Shown here piece after piece: positions 1 through 9,387 of a stretch of 64,000 nt of DNA (position 1 is the first letter of the stretch; each line of letters opens with the position of its first letter). Below the pieces are notes generated by a model, which saw nothing but the letters and a program-made list of their open reading frames with translations, searched no databases and was not told the DNA's origin. A program made the translations under genes and the position numbers. The stretch covers positions 24,225 to 88,224 of IMG/VR virus record IMGVR_UViG_3300021961_000050. One strand, given 5' to 3'. Source of the stretch: a virus.

Positions 1-159
1 GATCTATTAGCAAATGACCTTTATGGCGACAGTGCTTTGTGGTGGGTGTTTGCTCAACGTAATCCAAATACTATCCAAGATCCCATCTACGATTTTCGTC
101 CAGGTGTTGTTATCTATGTGCCTAAAAAGGAAAATATAACAGCGGCTCTAGGATTATAA
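1..159 (+). CDS. 53: Baseplate wedge protein gp53, C-terminal end (partial)
   Basis: The window opens inside a reading frame that runs from base 1 to a TAA at 157-159, giving the last 52 residues. The segment with LWWVFAQRNPN followed by a proline-rich turn and GVVIYVP is the LysM-like C-terminal part of the T4 gp53 family, which joins neighbouring baseplate wedges. In T4-like phages gp53 sits next to gp5/gp25/gp6, as here. The start lies upstream of the window. The next gene begins one base after the stop. Confidence 0.8.
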   Translation, partial: DLLANDLYGDSALWWVFAQRNPNTIQDPIYDFRPGVVIYVPKKENITAALGL

Positions 160-160
160 C

Positions 161-3100
161 ATGGCATCTCAAGAATCAATTGATAAGGCCCAGGCGCTAA
201 GGAAACAAATTGAAACGGCTGAAGCTCGTCGGGCTGAAATTAAAGCCATTACAAATCCTACAGATGCACAACAAAGAGAACTTAGAAGTTTAAATAATCA
301 AATTTCTCATGCACAGTACCAGTTTCGTACAGATAAAGATTTATTAAGCCTAGCAAACGAAAATATGAGTGCAGGTGATAAACTTTCTGTGTTTGGACTT
401 GCATCAGGAACAGTTGGTGGGCTTGATAGTCCAGTGGCCGCTACTGGTTTATTAGAAGCAGGTGTAGCATTACAAAGTGTAGAAGAACAGTTTGAAACAA
501 AAACAGAACCAGAAACATCTAAAGGCAAACCTGACAGTACAGAAACAACAAAACAAAACACAGATGCAGTTGGAGATCCTTTACCAAATCAACTACACCA
601 ATATGCAAGTTATGCCTATTCTCTTAGTTGGCACTTACTCACAGTAGATGAGTATAACAAGGTTGTGGAGACACAAGAGTATGTGGCAAACAAAGTGCTG
701 GTAGCCAGTGCTGGCAGATATAACGATATTAAAACTGGTGATCGTGCATTCAACAGAAGTTCTGTGTTTTCTGATGATTTCTATTTTGAAGGATTAGAAT
801 TTGATACAGTAATTGGCATAACTGAAATGTCAAGATCCACTAATGCCATCAGCCTTGATTTTACTTTAGTTGAACCATACGGAATGACTTTAGTCAACAA
901 AGTAGCAGAAGTATGTTCATCAAGCGAAGTGGGATCAATTGACAACTATACTCATGCACCCTATCTATTACAGATTGATTTTTATGGCATGGACGACACC
1001 GGCAACATTACAGGTATCATTTCTGGAATAACCAAACGAATACCAATCAAATTGGTTAGTATGGGTATAAACATTACCAATAGAGGTAGTGAATATAAGA
1101 TTAAAGCAGTACCATTTAATCATAGTGCTTATGATCTAACATCAGTACAGACACCAGCAAATTTTGAAATTACCGCACAGACAGTGGCAGGTTTTTTTCA
1201 AAGTTCAGAATCTGAAAAAGAATTATTTAAAACTGTTGCTATAGAAGAACGATCAGATAACAATATTGCACGTAGAACATCCAACTCTGACTTTGTTGGT
1301 CCTGATGGACAGATTAACAACAATGTTACAGAATCTTTGTTTGGGGCTGACTCAGCATATCTACTGTTAAAAGATCCAATTTATAAAGTAAAGAGTTACG
1401 GTAGTGCTATCAACAGTTGGAACCAACGATTAACAGAAACAAATAAAATACAATATCCTGATACTTACTTTTTTAAATTTGATAAAACTATTGGAGAATC
1501 AAGCATAACCACTGAAGGTACAACTAGTCCTAAAAATACTAGTATGACCAATCTCAAAAATAAAAAAGAACCAATCAGTATCAGAAGAACTAATATTGGA
1601 GCATCTACTAGAGACTTAGACTATAATGTTACTACAATCTCTATTAATGCTGGTACTACCATTGACATGTTATTAAACTACATAATCAGACACAGTCAAT
1701 ACATTAGAGAGCAAATAGTAATTCCTGAATCCTTTGCTACTACAGATGCGTATATTGCGGCTAAGAAAAAATTTGCTGATTCACCAATGTCCTGGTTTAA
1801 AATAGTACCAACAGTTAAATTAAAAAACTTTGACAAAATCAAACAGGTATGGTCACGTGATATAACCTATCACATTGTTCCATATAAAGTGTATAATACC
1901 AAATTAGATATTATGCCACAGAAAACACAGACCCATCCTGTCAAAGTCTATAACTATCTATACACAGGAAAAAATGACGACATTTTAGATCTAGAATTAA
2001 AATTTGATTTCTTATACTTTACTGCTTTAACTCCATATAGAAGCCATCAGACCACTGTGAATCCTATGGCCCAAGCCACAGAAGAAACAAGGAATACCAA
2101 TCCAGGCGGATACATGCCTCAATACGAGGGAGTAATATCAAATAACCCCAATGCTGTGCAACCTAATGTGATACAGCATCAATATAATTCGCGTGAATCA
2201 GCAACAGGACATCATATCACTGCTAAAGATCAAGCAGTGGCAGATGCGGCCACCAGTCTATTAAGTGGCAGTATGGGAGATATGATACAGGTTAAACTAT
2301 CTATCATTGGTGATCCTGATTACATCAAACAGGATGATGTATTTTATCCACCTAGATATACAGTTGATGAAAAGATTGACAATACAACAGACTTTGACCC
2401 TAGACTAACTGCAAATGGTAGCTTAATAACTGATCATGGTGAACTTTACGTACAAATTTTATTTAGAACACCTACTGACCTTGATGAAAGTACAGGCATG
2501 ATGAAATTTGATAAAAATCAAATTGCTATGTTTTCAGGAATGTATCGTGTGGTCAGAGTCGTTAATAAATTTAGTAGAGGACAGTTTATACAGGATTTAG
2601 AATTGGTTAGAATGCCTAGACAAAGTGCCTATGACTATGTAGTAGGCAATAAACTTCGAGGTAGTGAATCTAAAAAAGAACGTACAGAAGATTTAAACAT
2701 TGACAAAGGTATTGGTGCTGGAGACACCGAGATAGGTGCACCCGACGATTCAACAGCATCTACTGCACCAGGAGATGAAGATGTCCCTACCCAAGCAGAA
2801 CCACCAGCACCGGACGTAACGCCAGATGAACCTGAAACATCTCAAGTAGAGGACTTAAAAGATATTAGAGAAAATGCAGAAGAAGAACCAATAACAAATC
2901 AAAATGAACCAACATCTGAGGTACCACCACCGGAGCCAGTAACTCCAGTTACACTACCAGATGGAGTAACTCAAGATAGGTTTGGCAGTTATCAATATAA
3001 AGGACTTACTGTGCCTGCAGGTGTAGAACCAGGATCTGCTGAATTTAATCGGACTATTACTGCAATTGATAATCAACAAACTATACAGGTTCAAGCGGTT

Positions 3101-3388
3101 AATCCTAGCACCGGGCAGACAGCAACAAGAGAGTTTAATGGTGACTGGAAAGCAAGTAATATATCAAGAGCAGAAAATAATGTTGACTTTGCTGAAAGTG
3201 AGCTCAAACGCTTTGACCAGAAAGTTAACAGTGGGTTCTTTGATCGAGATGGTAAAGGTATAAGTGCCGAGACTCAGGCTAAACTAGATGCCGCCCGAGA
3301 AAGATATGTGGCTGATGTTGCGGCGGCTAAATCCACATTATCACAAGCCCAGCAGGGTGATGTTGTTCTTACTCCAAATTCACGATAG
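161..3388 (+). CDS. Putative baseplate hub protein (gp27-like, enlarged)
   Basis: 1075-residue structural protein placed between gp53 and gp5, the position expected for the hub subunit that carries the gp5 spike. Residues 1-60 are helical and charged. About residues 140-330 and 480-860 are beta-rich; the YNYLYTGKNDDILDLELKF segment is of a kind I associate with hub proteins of marine T4-like phages. The C-terminal quarter (about 850-960) is acidic and rich in P, E, D and T, likely a disordered linker, then a short domain and a coiled-coil-like tail. T4 gp27 is about 390 residues, so this is much larger. Assignment as hub rests on order and general character, not on a motif. The ATG at 161 directly follows the gp53 stop, with GGA seven bases upstream. 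Confidence 0.5.
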   Translation: MASQESIDKAQALRKQIETAEARRAEIKAITNPTDAQQRELRSLNNQISHAQYQFRTDKDLLSLANENMSAGDKLSVFGLASGTVGGLDSPVAATGLLEAGVALQSVEEQFETKTEPETSKGKPDSTETTKQNTDAVGDPLPNQLHQYASYAYSLSWHLLTVDEYNKVVETQEYVANKVLVASAGRYNDIKTGDRAFNRSSVFSDDFYFEGLEFDTVIGITEMSRSTNAISLDFTLVEPYGMTLVNKVAEVCSSSEVGSIDNYTHAPYLLQIDFYGMDDTGNITGIISGITKRIPIKLVSMGINITNRGSEYKIKAVPFNHSAYDLTSVQTPANFEITAQTVAGFFQSSESEKELFKTVAIEERSDNNIARRTSNSDFVGPDGQINNNVTESLFGADSAYLLLKDPIYKVKSYGSAINSWNQRLTETNKIQYPDTYFFKFDKTIGESSITTEGTTSPKNTSMTNLKNKKEPISIRRTNIGASTRDLDYNVTTISINAGTTIDMLLNYIIRHSQYIREQIVIPESFATTDAYIAAKKKFADSPMSWFKIVPTVKLKNFDKIKQVWSRDITYHIVPYKVYNTKLDIMPQKTQTHPVKVYNYLYTGKNDDILDLELKFDFLYFTALTPYRSHQTTVNPMAQATEETRNTNPGGYMPQYEGVISNNPNAVQPNVIQHQYNSRESATGHHITAKDQAVADAATSLLSGSMGDMIQVKLSIIGDPDYIKQDDVFYPPRYTVDEKIDNTTDFDPRLTANGSLITDHGELYVQILFRTPTDLDESTGMMKFDKNQIAMFSGMYRVVRVVNKFSRGQFIQDLELVRMPRQSAYDYVVGNKLRGSESKKERTEDLNIDKGIGAGDTEIGAPDDSTASTAPGDEDVPTQAEPPAPDVTPDEPETSQVEDLKDIRENAEEEPITNQNEPTSEVPPPEPVTPVTLPDGVTQDRFGSYQYKGLTVPAGVEPGSAEFNRTITAIDNQQTIQVQAVNPSTGQTATREFNGDWKASNISRAENNVDFAESELKRFDQKVNSGFFDRDGKGISAETQAKLDAARERYVADVAAAKSTLSQAQQGDVVLTPNSR

Positions 3389-3398
3389 GAAATAATAA

Positions 3399-5555
3399 AT
3401 GGCAATCAATCATAGATTAGGTACAAAAGTTAGTAAAAATCTTCGTCGTGAAGAAGCGTCTGCTACACGAATTGAACCATATCCGTACATAGGTATAGTT
3501 AAAAATAATCTTGATCCTTCACGTAGTGGCAGACTACAGGTATGGATTCCTGACCTAGGTGGTGATCCGCAAGATGCTCAAAACTGGCGTACTGTAAGTT
3601 ATGCTAGTCCATTTATGGGTACAACCACACATCCTATTAAGAATAATACTATTCCTAGTAAGTCTAATAAATTTGATACTGTAAGCCATACCTATGGCAT
3701 GTGGATGATACCTCCTGATCTTGACGTTGAAGTCATTGTAATATTTGTAGCAGGTGATCCTACTAGAGGGTATTGGATTGGTTGCGTTAATTCAAATGTT
3801 AGTAAACATATGACTCCCGGGGTTGCCGGCAGTACCAAATATGATATTTCTAATTCTTCGCCTGAAACACAAAAAGCAATTACAGCTCTAGAGCGGGCTA
3901 ATATACAACCACAACCTCCAGTGGTTGAGTTTAATGAGTACAACGAAAACGCATTTAAAAGCCAAGCATTTTATAATAATAAAAAACCCGTACACGAATA
4001 CCAATTTAAAAAATTAAGAGAGCAAGGTCTTGATTGTGATCCTTATAGAGGGGCAACTACCAGCAGTAGTCAACGTGAAACTCCTAGTAATGTTTTTGGT
4101 ATATCAACACCTGGAAGACCCTACAATGATCCTGCAGATGACACAGAATTAGTACAAAAGATTTTAGACGGTAAACTTAACGAAGACTTCTATAGATTTA
4201 ACACTAAAAAAGGCGGACATGTCTTTGTAATGGATGATGGGTCAATAACTGGTGCTGATCAAATGATTAGACTACGCACAGCCAATGGTCATCAAATAAC
4301 CATGCACGACTCAGCAGACATGTTGTATATTGCTCATGGCAGTGGTAACAGTTGGTTAGAAATGACCAGTAGTGGTAGTGTCAATGTTTACAGTAAAGGT
4401 AGCCTAAACATTAGATCTGAAACTAATATAAATCTACAGGCAGATAATAATGTCAACATTGAAGCAAAGAATAAAATAAACATCAGATCAACAAACAAAA
4501 CTCAGATGGATCTTGGAAGTTTTACTATGATAACAGCAGGAGCAATTAATCTTGCATCTAATGGTATAACCAATATCAAAAGCCAACAAGGATTCAACGT
4601 TGATGCTACAGGAGCAATATCTGTTCTAGCAGGTGGCAAACTAGCATTAACAGGTAGTCAAATTTTAGAAAACAGTGGCGGTGAAAAGAAACTTAAAATG
4701 CCTAAACAACTTGTGACTAATAAATTTCCTGATGTAGGTCTGAACAAAGATGTTGGACTATATGTGTCAACTCCTAACAGTTTTGACAGTGTGGTCACTG
4801 CGGCTCCTACACACGAACCATATGGTAGATTCCAACCTACTTGGTCACCAATTGACGCAGGTCGATTTGATGTTTCTGCTTATGCTACTAAAGAGAATTT
4901 AGATAAAACTGTACAGAAATTACCATCAGGTGAGTACACTGGATCAGTTGATGCTGTTAAAGATGCTAAAGGCACAGAAGTTAAAAATGCCGCAGGTGAT
5001 AAACAATTAAGAGTTCAACCTACGTCTAATCAAACATTAGGTCCATTAGAACCTGATGACATGACAGCCTACTACACACAGTTAGGACAGAGTGAAAGCA
5101 GTGGGGACTACACATCAACCAATGAGCTAGGCTATGTTGGTAAGTACCAAATGGGCCATAGTGCTCTAATAGACGCTGGACTAGTAAAATCATCAGTGAC
5201 CAGTAATGCTGATCTTAATAATCCAAATAATTGGTTAGGAAAAGATGGACAACCTGCTAGCCTAAATGAGTTTTTAAATACTCCACAAGCACAGGAAGAT
5301 GCTGTAAAACTTTACACACAGAAAAACTATAATACCTTGTTAAATAATGGTGGAATTACTAAAGAAATGTCAAAAGAAGAGATTGGCGGCATGCTTAGTA
5401 CTGCACACCTATTAGGTGCAACTGGTGCTAAAGATTGGCGTAATACAGGAGCAGGTGCAGATGCTAACGGAACTACAGGCACAGACTACTTCCAACGAGG
5501 TAAGTATGCTGTTAGTGTGTTAGGTCCTAAAGTGCCACAAATTAACGCTGGATAA
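3399..5555 (+). CDS. 5: gp5-like baseplate spike with C-terminal muramidase-like domain
   Basis: 718 residues. Residues about 25-140 form the OB-fold of gp5/VgrG spikes (YIGIVKNNLDPSRSGRLQVW, later GYWIGCV). Residues about 265-430 are short alternating hydrophobic/polar repeats with many N, S and K residues (SVNVYSKGSLNIRSE and similar), the signature of the intertwined triple beta-helix needle. Residues about 550-715 look like a lysozyme/transglycosylase-type domain: QSESSGDY (candidate catalytic E566), GYVGKYQMG and a helical tail with AHLLGATGAKDW. In T4 gp5 the lysozyme lies between OB-fold and helix; here that place is a linker and the enzyme-like domain is at the C-terminus. It would puncture the outer membrane and open peptidoglycan. 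RBS AGGAAA precedes the ATG. Confidence 0.8.
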   Translation: MAINHRLGTKVSKNLRREEASATRIEPYPYIGIVKNNLDPSRSGRLQVWIPDLGGDPQDAQNWRTVSYASPFMGTTTHPIKNNTIPSKSNKFDTVSHTYGMWMIPPDLDVEVIVIFVAGDPTRGYWIGCVNSNVSKHMTPGVAGSTKYDISNSSPETQKAITALERANIQPQPPVVEFNEYNENAFKSQAFYNNKKPVHEYQFKKLREQGLDCDPYRGATTSSSQRETPSNVFGISTPGRPYNDPADDTELVQKILDGKLNEDFYRFNTKKGGHVFVMDDGSITGADQMIRLRTANGHQITMHDSADMLYIAHGSGNSWLEMTSSGSVNVYSKGSLNIRSETNINLQADNNVNIEAKNKINIRSTNKTQMDLGSFTMITAGAINLASNGITNIKSQQGFNVDATGAISVLAGGKLALTGSQILENSGGEKKLKMPKQLVTNKFPDVGLNKDVGLYVSTPNSFDSVVTAAPTHEPYGRFQPTWSPIDAGRFDVSAYATKENLDKTVQKLPSGEYTGSVDAVKDAKGTEVKNAAGDKQLRVQPTSNQTLGPLEPDDMTAYYTQLGQSESSGDYTSTNELGYVGKYQMGHSALIDAGLVKSSVTSNADLNNPNNWLGKDGQPASLNEFLNTPQAQEDAVKLYTQKNYNTLLNNGGITKEMSKEEIGGMLSTAHLLGATGAKDWRNTGAGADANGTTGTDYFQRGKYAVSVLGPKVPQINAG

Positions 5556-5558
5556 ATA
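5551..5558 (+). promoter_or_regulatory. T4-type late promoter box upstream of gp25
   Basis: GATAAATA, one mismatch from the T4 late consensus TATAAATA, overlapping the stop codon of the spike gene and ending five bases before the gp25 ATG. With T4 spacing the start site would fall on the ATG itself. The box is short and could be chance in AT-rich DNA; recurrence of such boxes in front of late genes here supports it. Confidence 0.4.
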
Positions 5559-5563
5559 TTATT

Positions 5564-5941
5564 ATGGCTACAATGTATAAAGGATTTAGTACAGTTGGTA
5601 GAAACAAGAAGTTTCGTTTAACTGACTTTGAACTAGTAAAACAGGATCTTGTTAATCACTTTCATATCCGTAAAGGTGAGAAGTTAATGAATCCTAACTT
5701 TGGCACGATCATATGGAACGTGCTACATGAGCCACTAACAGAAGATCTTAAAAGCGTAATTACTACAGATATCAAAGATATTGCTAATTATGACCCTAGA
5801 GTATCTGTTGACAAGGTCATTGTTACAGAATATGATCAAGGCATACAAATAGAATTAGAACTTAGATATCTTCAAACTGATCAAACTAATTTAATGAATC
5901 TAAGATTTGATCGTCAAACAGAAAATCTTATAGCAAATTAA
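5564..5941 (+). CDS. 25: Baseplate wedge protein gp25
   Basis: 125 residues, close to the T4 gp25 length (132). It belongs to the GPW/gp25 family of baseplate proteins that join the wedge to the inner sheath ring. Typical features are the N-terminal DFELVKQDLVNHFHIRKGE helix and the NPNFGTIIWNVLHEPL signature around residues 45-60, followed by a beta-rich C-terminus. It lies between the spike gene and gp6, the standard order of T4-like phages. No clear Shine-Dalgarno sequence precedes the ATG; the upstream bases are the late-promoter-like box, so translation may depend on coupling or on a leaderless message. Confidence 0.92.
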   Translation: MATMYKGFSTVGRNKKFRLTDFELVKQDLVNHFHIRKGEKLMNPNFGTIIWNVLHEPLTEDLKSVITTDIKDIANYDPRVSVDKVIVTEYDQGIQIELELRYLQTDQTNLMNLRFDRQTENLIAN

Positions 5942-5960
5942 ATACGCACTTTTTTCCTTG

Positions 5961-5968
5961 AATAAATA
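5961..5968 (+). promoter_or_regulatory. T4-type late promoter box upstream of gp6
   Basis: AATAAATA, one mismatch from TATAAATA, in the 48-base gap between gp25 and gp6. It leaves about 15 bases of leader that contain AACAGGAAA, a usable ribosome binding site before the ATG at 5990. This is the best placed of the plus-strand late boxes in the tail block. Confidence 0.5.
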
Positions 5969-5989
5969 TAGTATAACAGGAAAATAAGT

Positions 5990-8900
5990 ATGGCTATAAC
6001 TACAAGACAAACAAGTTTATTAGTTGCTGAAGACTGGACCAAAGTCTATCAAACTTTTCGTAATGCTGACTTTAAGAGTTATGACTATGAAACTCTAAGA
6101 AAGTCAATGGTTGATTATCTCAGGTTGTATTATCCTGAGGATTTCAATGACTTCATTGAATCAAGTGAATTTGTTGCATTGATTGACCTATTATCATTCT
6201 TAGGTCAAAGTTTGGCATTTAGAACTGATCTTAATTCACGTGAAAACTTTATTGACACAGCACAACGTCGTGACAGTATCTTAAAACTAGCAAGACTGAT
6301 CAGTTACAACCCTAAAAGAAATATACCAGCATCAGGTCTACTCAAATTTGACTCTGTGAGTACTACTGAAACAGTGTTTGACAGTACAGGATTAAATCTT
6401 GCTGGTTTAGTAGTTAATTGGGCTGATTCAGCCAACGACAATTGGCAAGAACAGTTTACTGCTATTATCAACGCTAGTCTTAATACTAATCAGGTTATTG
6501 GTAAACCAAGTAACACACAATTAATCAATGGTGTTACTAATGCTGAATATCAGGTTAATCTAATCCCTAATGTGATTGGTACTTATAGTTTTCAACCAAA
6601 CATTGAAAACGTGCCTATTACCTTTGAAGCAATAAGCCCTACTAGTTCAAATAGAACCTATATCTATGAAGCAGATCCAAGACCAAATAGATCATTTAAT
6701 CTTTTATATAAAAATGATAATCTTGGCAACAGCAGTAATAACACAGGTTTCTTTTTATATTTTAAACAAGGCGAACTTAAGAGTGTTGATTTAAATTTTA
6801 CTGAAAGTATTCCTAACAGAGTTTATAGTATCAATGTTGACAATATTAATAATAGTGACGTATGGTTATACAGTCTTGATTCATTGGGCAACGAAAGCAC
6901 ATTATGGGAACAGGTTCCTGCTGTTGGTGTTACCAATGTAATCTATAACAAAGGTACTAATAGAACAGTCTATCAGATCAATACCAGAGCCAACGATCAA
7001 ATTGATCTAGTATTTGGCGATGGTGCATTCGCCACAGTTCCTCAAGGACGGTATAGACTCTATTATAGAGTAAGTAATGGCCAACAGTACAAGATTACAC
7101 CCGATGAGATGCAATCTATAACTGTTCCTATTAATTATGTTAGTAAGACAGGTAGAATTGAAACATTAAATATAACTGCTAGTTTGCAATACACAGTGGC
7201 CAATGCGGCAACTAGAGAAACTATTGAGGATATTAGACAGAAAGCACCTCAACAATATTACACACAAGATCGTATGGTATCAGGTGAAGATTATAATATT
7301 CTGCCTTATACCTTGTTCAGCAACATACTTAAAGTTAAAGCAATTAACAGAACAAGTTCAGGTGTAAGTCGCTATCTGGACGTTATTGATACCACAGGTA
7401 AGTATTCTAGTACCAACGTGTTTGCCCAGGATGGTATGCTCTATCGCAATCCTACGATAACAACATTCAGTTTTGAATATAATACTAGAAATGATATCTA
7501 TAGAGTAATATTCAATCAAGTAAAACCAATTGTAGCAAAACAACAAACATTACAATTTTTCTATGCTTATTATCCTTTACTAGCAGTCAGTGACGGTTAC
7601 TGGCATAAATCAACAACCATTGCCAATGGTTGTACAGGATTTTTCGTCAACAGTCTTGATAGACCAATTCAGATAGGTGAAGGTGTAAGTAGTAACTATG
7701 GTTACATACTACCAAGAGCTATTGTTAAATTTTCTGCTGGTAGTGGTAATTACTTTGATTCTAAAAATAGAATACAATCAGGTACTCCGTCAAAAGATGG
7801 AGACAAGTATTATATCTATGCGGCAGTACAAGATCTTGTAGGCGACGGAACCAATGGAGGACTAGGAAATCTAAGTAATGGCTCAGGACCTGTAACCATT
7901 AACCAAAACGTTCCTGAAGGTGCTGTAGCACAGGAAGTGTTTGCTGTGTTTAACAATGAGTTTCCTACAGATTTAATCATTGAAATGATCAACTATATTG
8001 AAGCTTTCCAAGACTTTGGTCTAAGATATAACATGGAAACTTCAGCTTGGACTATCATTTATCCTGAAAATTTAAGTACAGCAGAGTTTAGCCTAACAAA
8101 TGCTGGCAACACCAGTGGCAATGGTCTAGACAGTAGTTGGACTATTATCTTCCAAACAGTAGAACAGACCTATAATGTGACTAGTAGAGGTCTTGAATAC
8201 ATATTTGAAAGTGTGAGAGAAACTAATTTTTATTTTGATAATGATGTTAAAATTTATGACCCAAAGACAGGATTAACAATTAGTGATCAGGTTAAAATTC
8301 TTAAAATCAATACGAAACCAGACGATATAGAAGCATTAGCTTTGGACTATCCATGGTTTATCTATGATAAGATCACTGAAGTTGATGGTTATGAGAATCC
8401 TAATAGAATTCAAGTAACATTCCCTGATACTGATAACGATGGTATTCCAGACAATCCAGAATTATTTGAACTCATAGTAGCACCTGATGTAAATTCACAA
8501 AACAAATATGTGTTTTTTGAAAATGTAGTTGGCTATGATAATTTTATCAACGAACAACCATATGACAATAACAGTGTGGTTACTGAGTATTCGTCATTGA
8601 GAGACATACAATCATCTGCTACATTATATACAGATGGTCAGATATTTTATGTACCAGATGATGACATATTTTATAAATTAACAGTCAATGGCGCAGTATA
8701 CACACTAACAGAACAAACAGAGTTTACAGCCAAAATTGGTCGTCAGGATATCTATTTTCAATATCGTCATAACTCCCCAAACTACAGACGTATTGATCCA
8801 AGTCCAAACAACATTATTGATCTTTACATATTAACCAAACAGTATGCTGACGATTATATTGCTTGGATACAGGATACATCAAATACTGTTAGTGAGCCAC

Positions 8901-9370
8901 AAATTCCAACAGGTGACGAATTAGAATTAGAGTTTAGTAAATTAGAAAAATATAAGAGTGTAAGTGACACAGTGATCTATAACCCTGCAAAATTTAAACC
9001 TATATTTGGTGCAGAAGCAGATCCTAGTCTTCAGGCAGTGTTTAAAGTTGTTAAGAATGCTAGTGTGGTGGTTAGTGACAATGATGTTAAGACTTCTGTG
9101 ATTGCGGCTATCAACAGTTATTTTGATATTGCCAATTGGGACTTTGGAGAAACATTTTATTTCAGTGAACTTAGTGCATACCTCCATAGTGTTCTAGCAC
9201 CAAACATAGCCAGTGTGATTATTGTACCGTCAAGTCAGTCTAGCAACTTTGGTAGTTTGATGCAGATCAATGCTGAATATAATGAAATCATTGTTAGTTC
9301 TGCAACAGTAGACAATGTACAAGTAATTGCGGCTATTACAGCGGCACAACTTAATCAAATATCTTTATAA
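5990..9370 (+). CDS. 6: Baseplate wedge protein gp6 (large form)
   Basis: 1126 residues, against about 660 in T4. The N-terminal half shows the gp6/gpJ-type baseplate core: YPEDFNDFIESSEFVALID, LAFRTDLNSRENF, AQRRDSILKLARLISYNP at residues 45-105, and further on KAPQQYYTQDRMVSGEDY, a region typical of the gp6 core that leads to the C-terminal domain. gp6 dimers close the inner ring of the baseplate and hold wedges together. The extra length in the second half (about residues 500-1000) is beta-rich and may be an added domain. Last residues are hydrophobic and helical. Its own late-type promoter box and RBS precede it; the next gene follows after 17 bases. Confidence 0.9.
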   Translation: MAITTRQTSLLVAEDWTKVYQTFRNADFKSYDYETLRKSMVDYLRLYYPEDFNDFIESSEFVALIDLLSFLGQSLAFRTDLNSRENFIDTAQRRDSILKLARLISYNPKRNIPASGLLKFDSVSTTETVFDSTGLNLAGLVVNWADSANDNWQEQFTAIINASLNTNQVIGKPSNTQLINGVTNAEYQVNLIPNVIGTYSFQPNIENVPITFEAISPTSSNRTYIYEADPRPNRSFNLLYKNDNLGNSSNNTGFFLYFKQGELKSVDLNFTESIPNRVYSINVDNINNSDVWLYSLDSLGNESTLWEQVPAVGVTNVIYNKGTNRTVYQINTRANDQIDLVFGDGAFATVPQGRYRLYYRVSNGQQYKITPDEMQSITVPINYVSKTGRIETLNITASLQYTVANAATRETIEDIRQKAPQQYYTQDRMVSGEDYNILPYTLFSNILKVKAINRTSSGVSRYLDVIDTTGKYSSTNVFAQDGMLYRNPTITTFSFEYNTRNDIYRVIFNQVKPIVAKQQTLQFFYAYYPLLAVSDGYWHKSTTIANGCTGFFVNSLDRPIQIGEGVSSNYGYILPRAIVKFSAGSGNYFDSKNRIQSGTPSKDGDKYYIYAAVQDLVGDGTNGGLGNLSNGSGPVTINQNVPEGAVAQEVFAVFNNEFPTDLIIEMINYIEAFQDFGLRYNMETSAWTIIYPENLSTAEFSLTNAGNTSGNGLDSSWTIIFQTVEQTYNVTSRGLEYIFESVRETNFYFDNDVKIYDPKTGLTISDQVKILKINTKPDDIEALALDYPWFIYDKITEVDGYENPNRIQVTFPDTDNDGIPDNPELFELIVAPDVNSQNKYVFFENVVGYDNFINEQPYDNNSVVTEYSSLRDIQSSATLYTDGQIFYVPDDDIFYKLTVNGAVYTLTEQTEFTAKIGRQDIYFQYRHNSPNYRRIDPSPNNIIDLYILTKQYADDYIAWIQDTSNTVSEPQIPTGDELELEFSKLEKYKSVSDTVIYNPAKFKPIFGAEADPSLQAVFKVVKNASVVVSDNDVKTSVIAAINSYFDIANWDFGETFYFSELSAYLHSVLAPNIASVIIVPSSQSSNFGSLMQINAEYNEIIVSSATVDNVQVIAAITAAQLNQISL

Positions 9371-9387
9371 TGGATAGGTAAACATCA

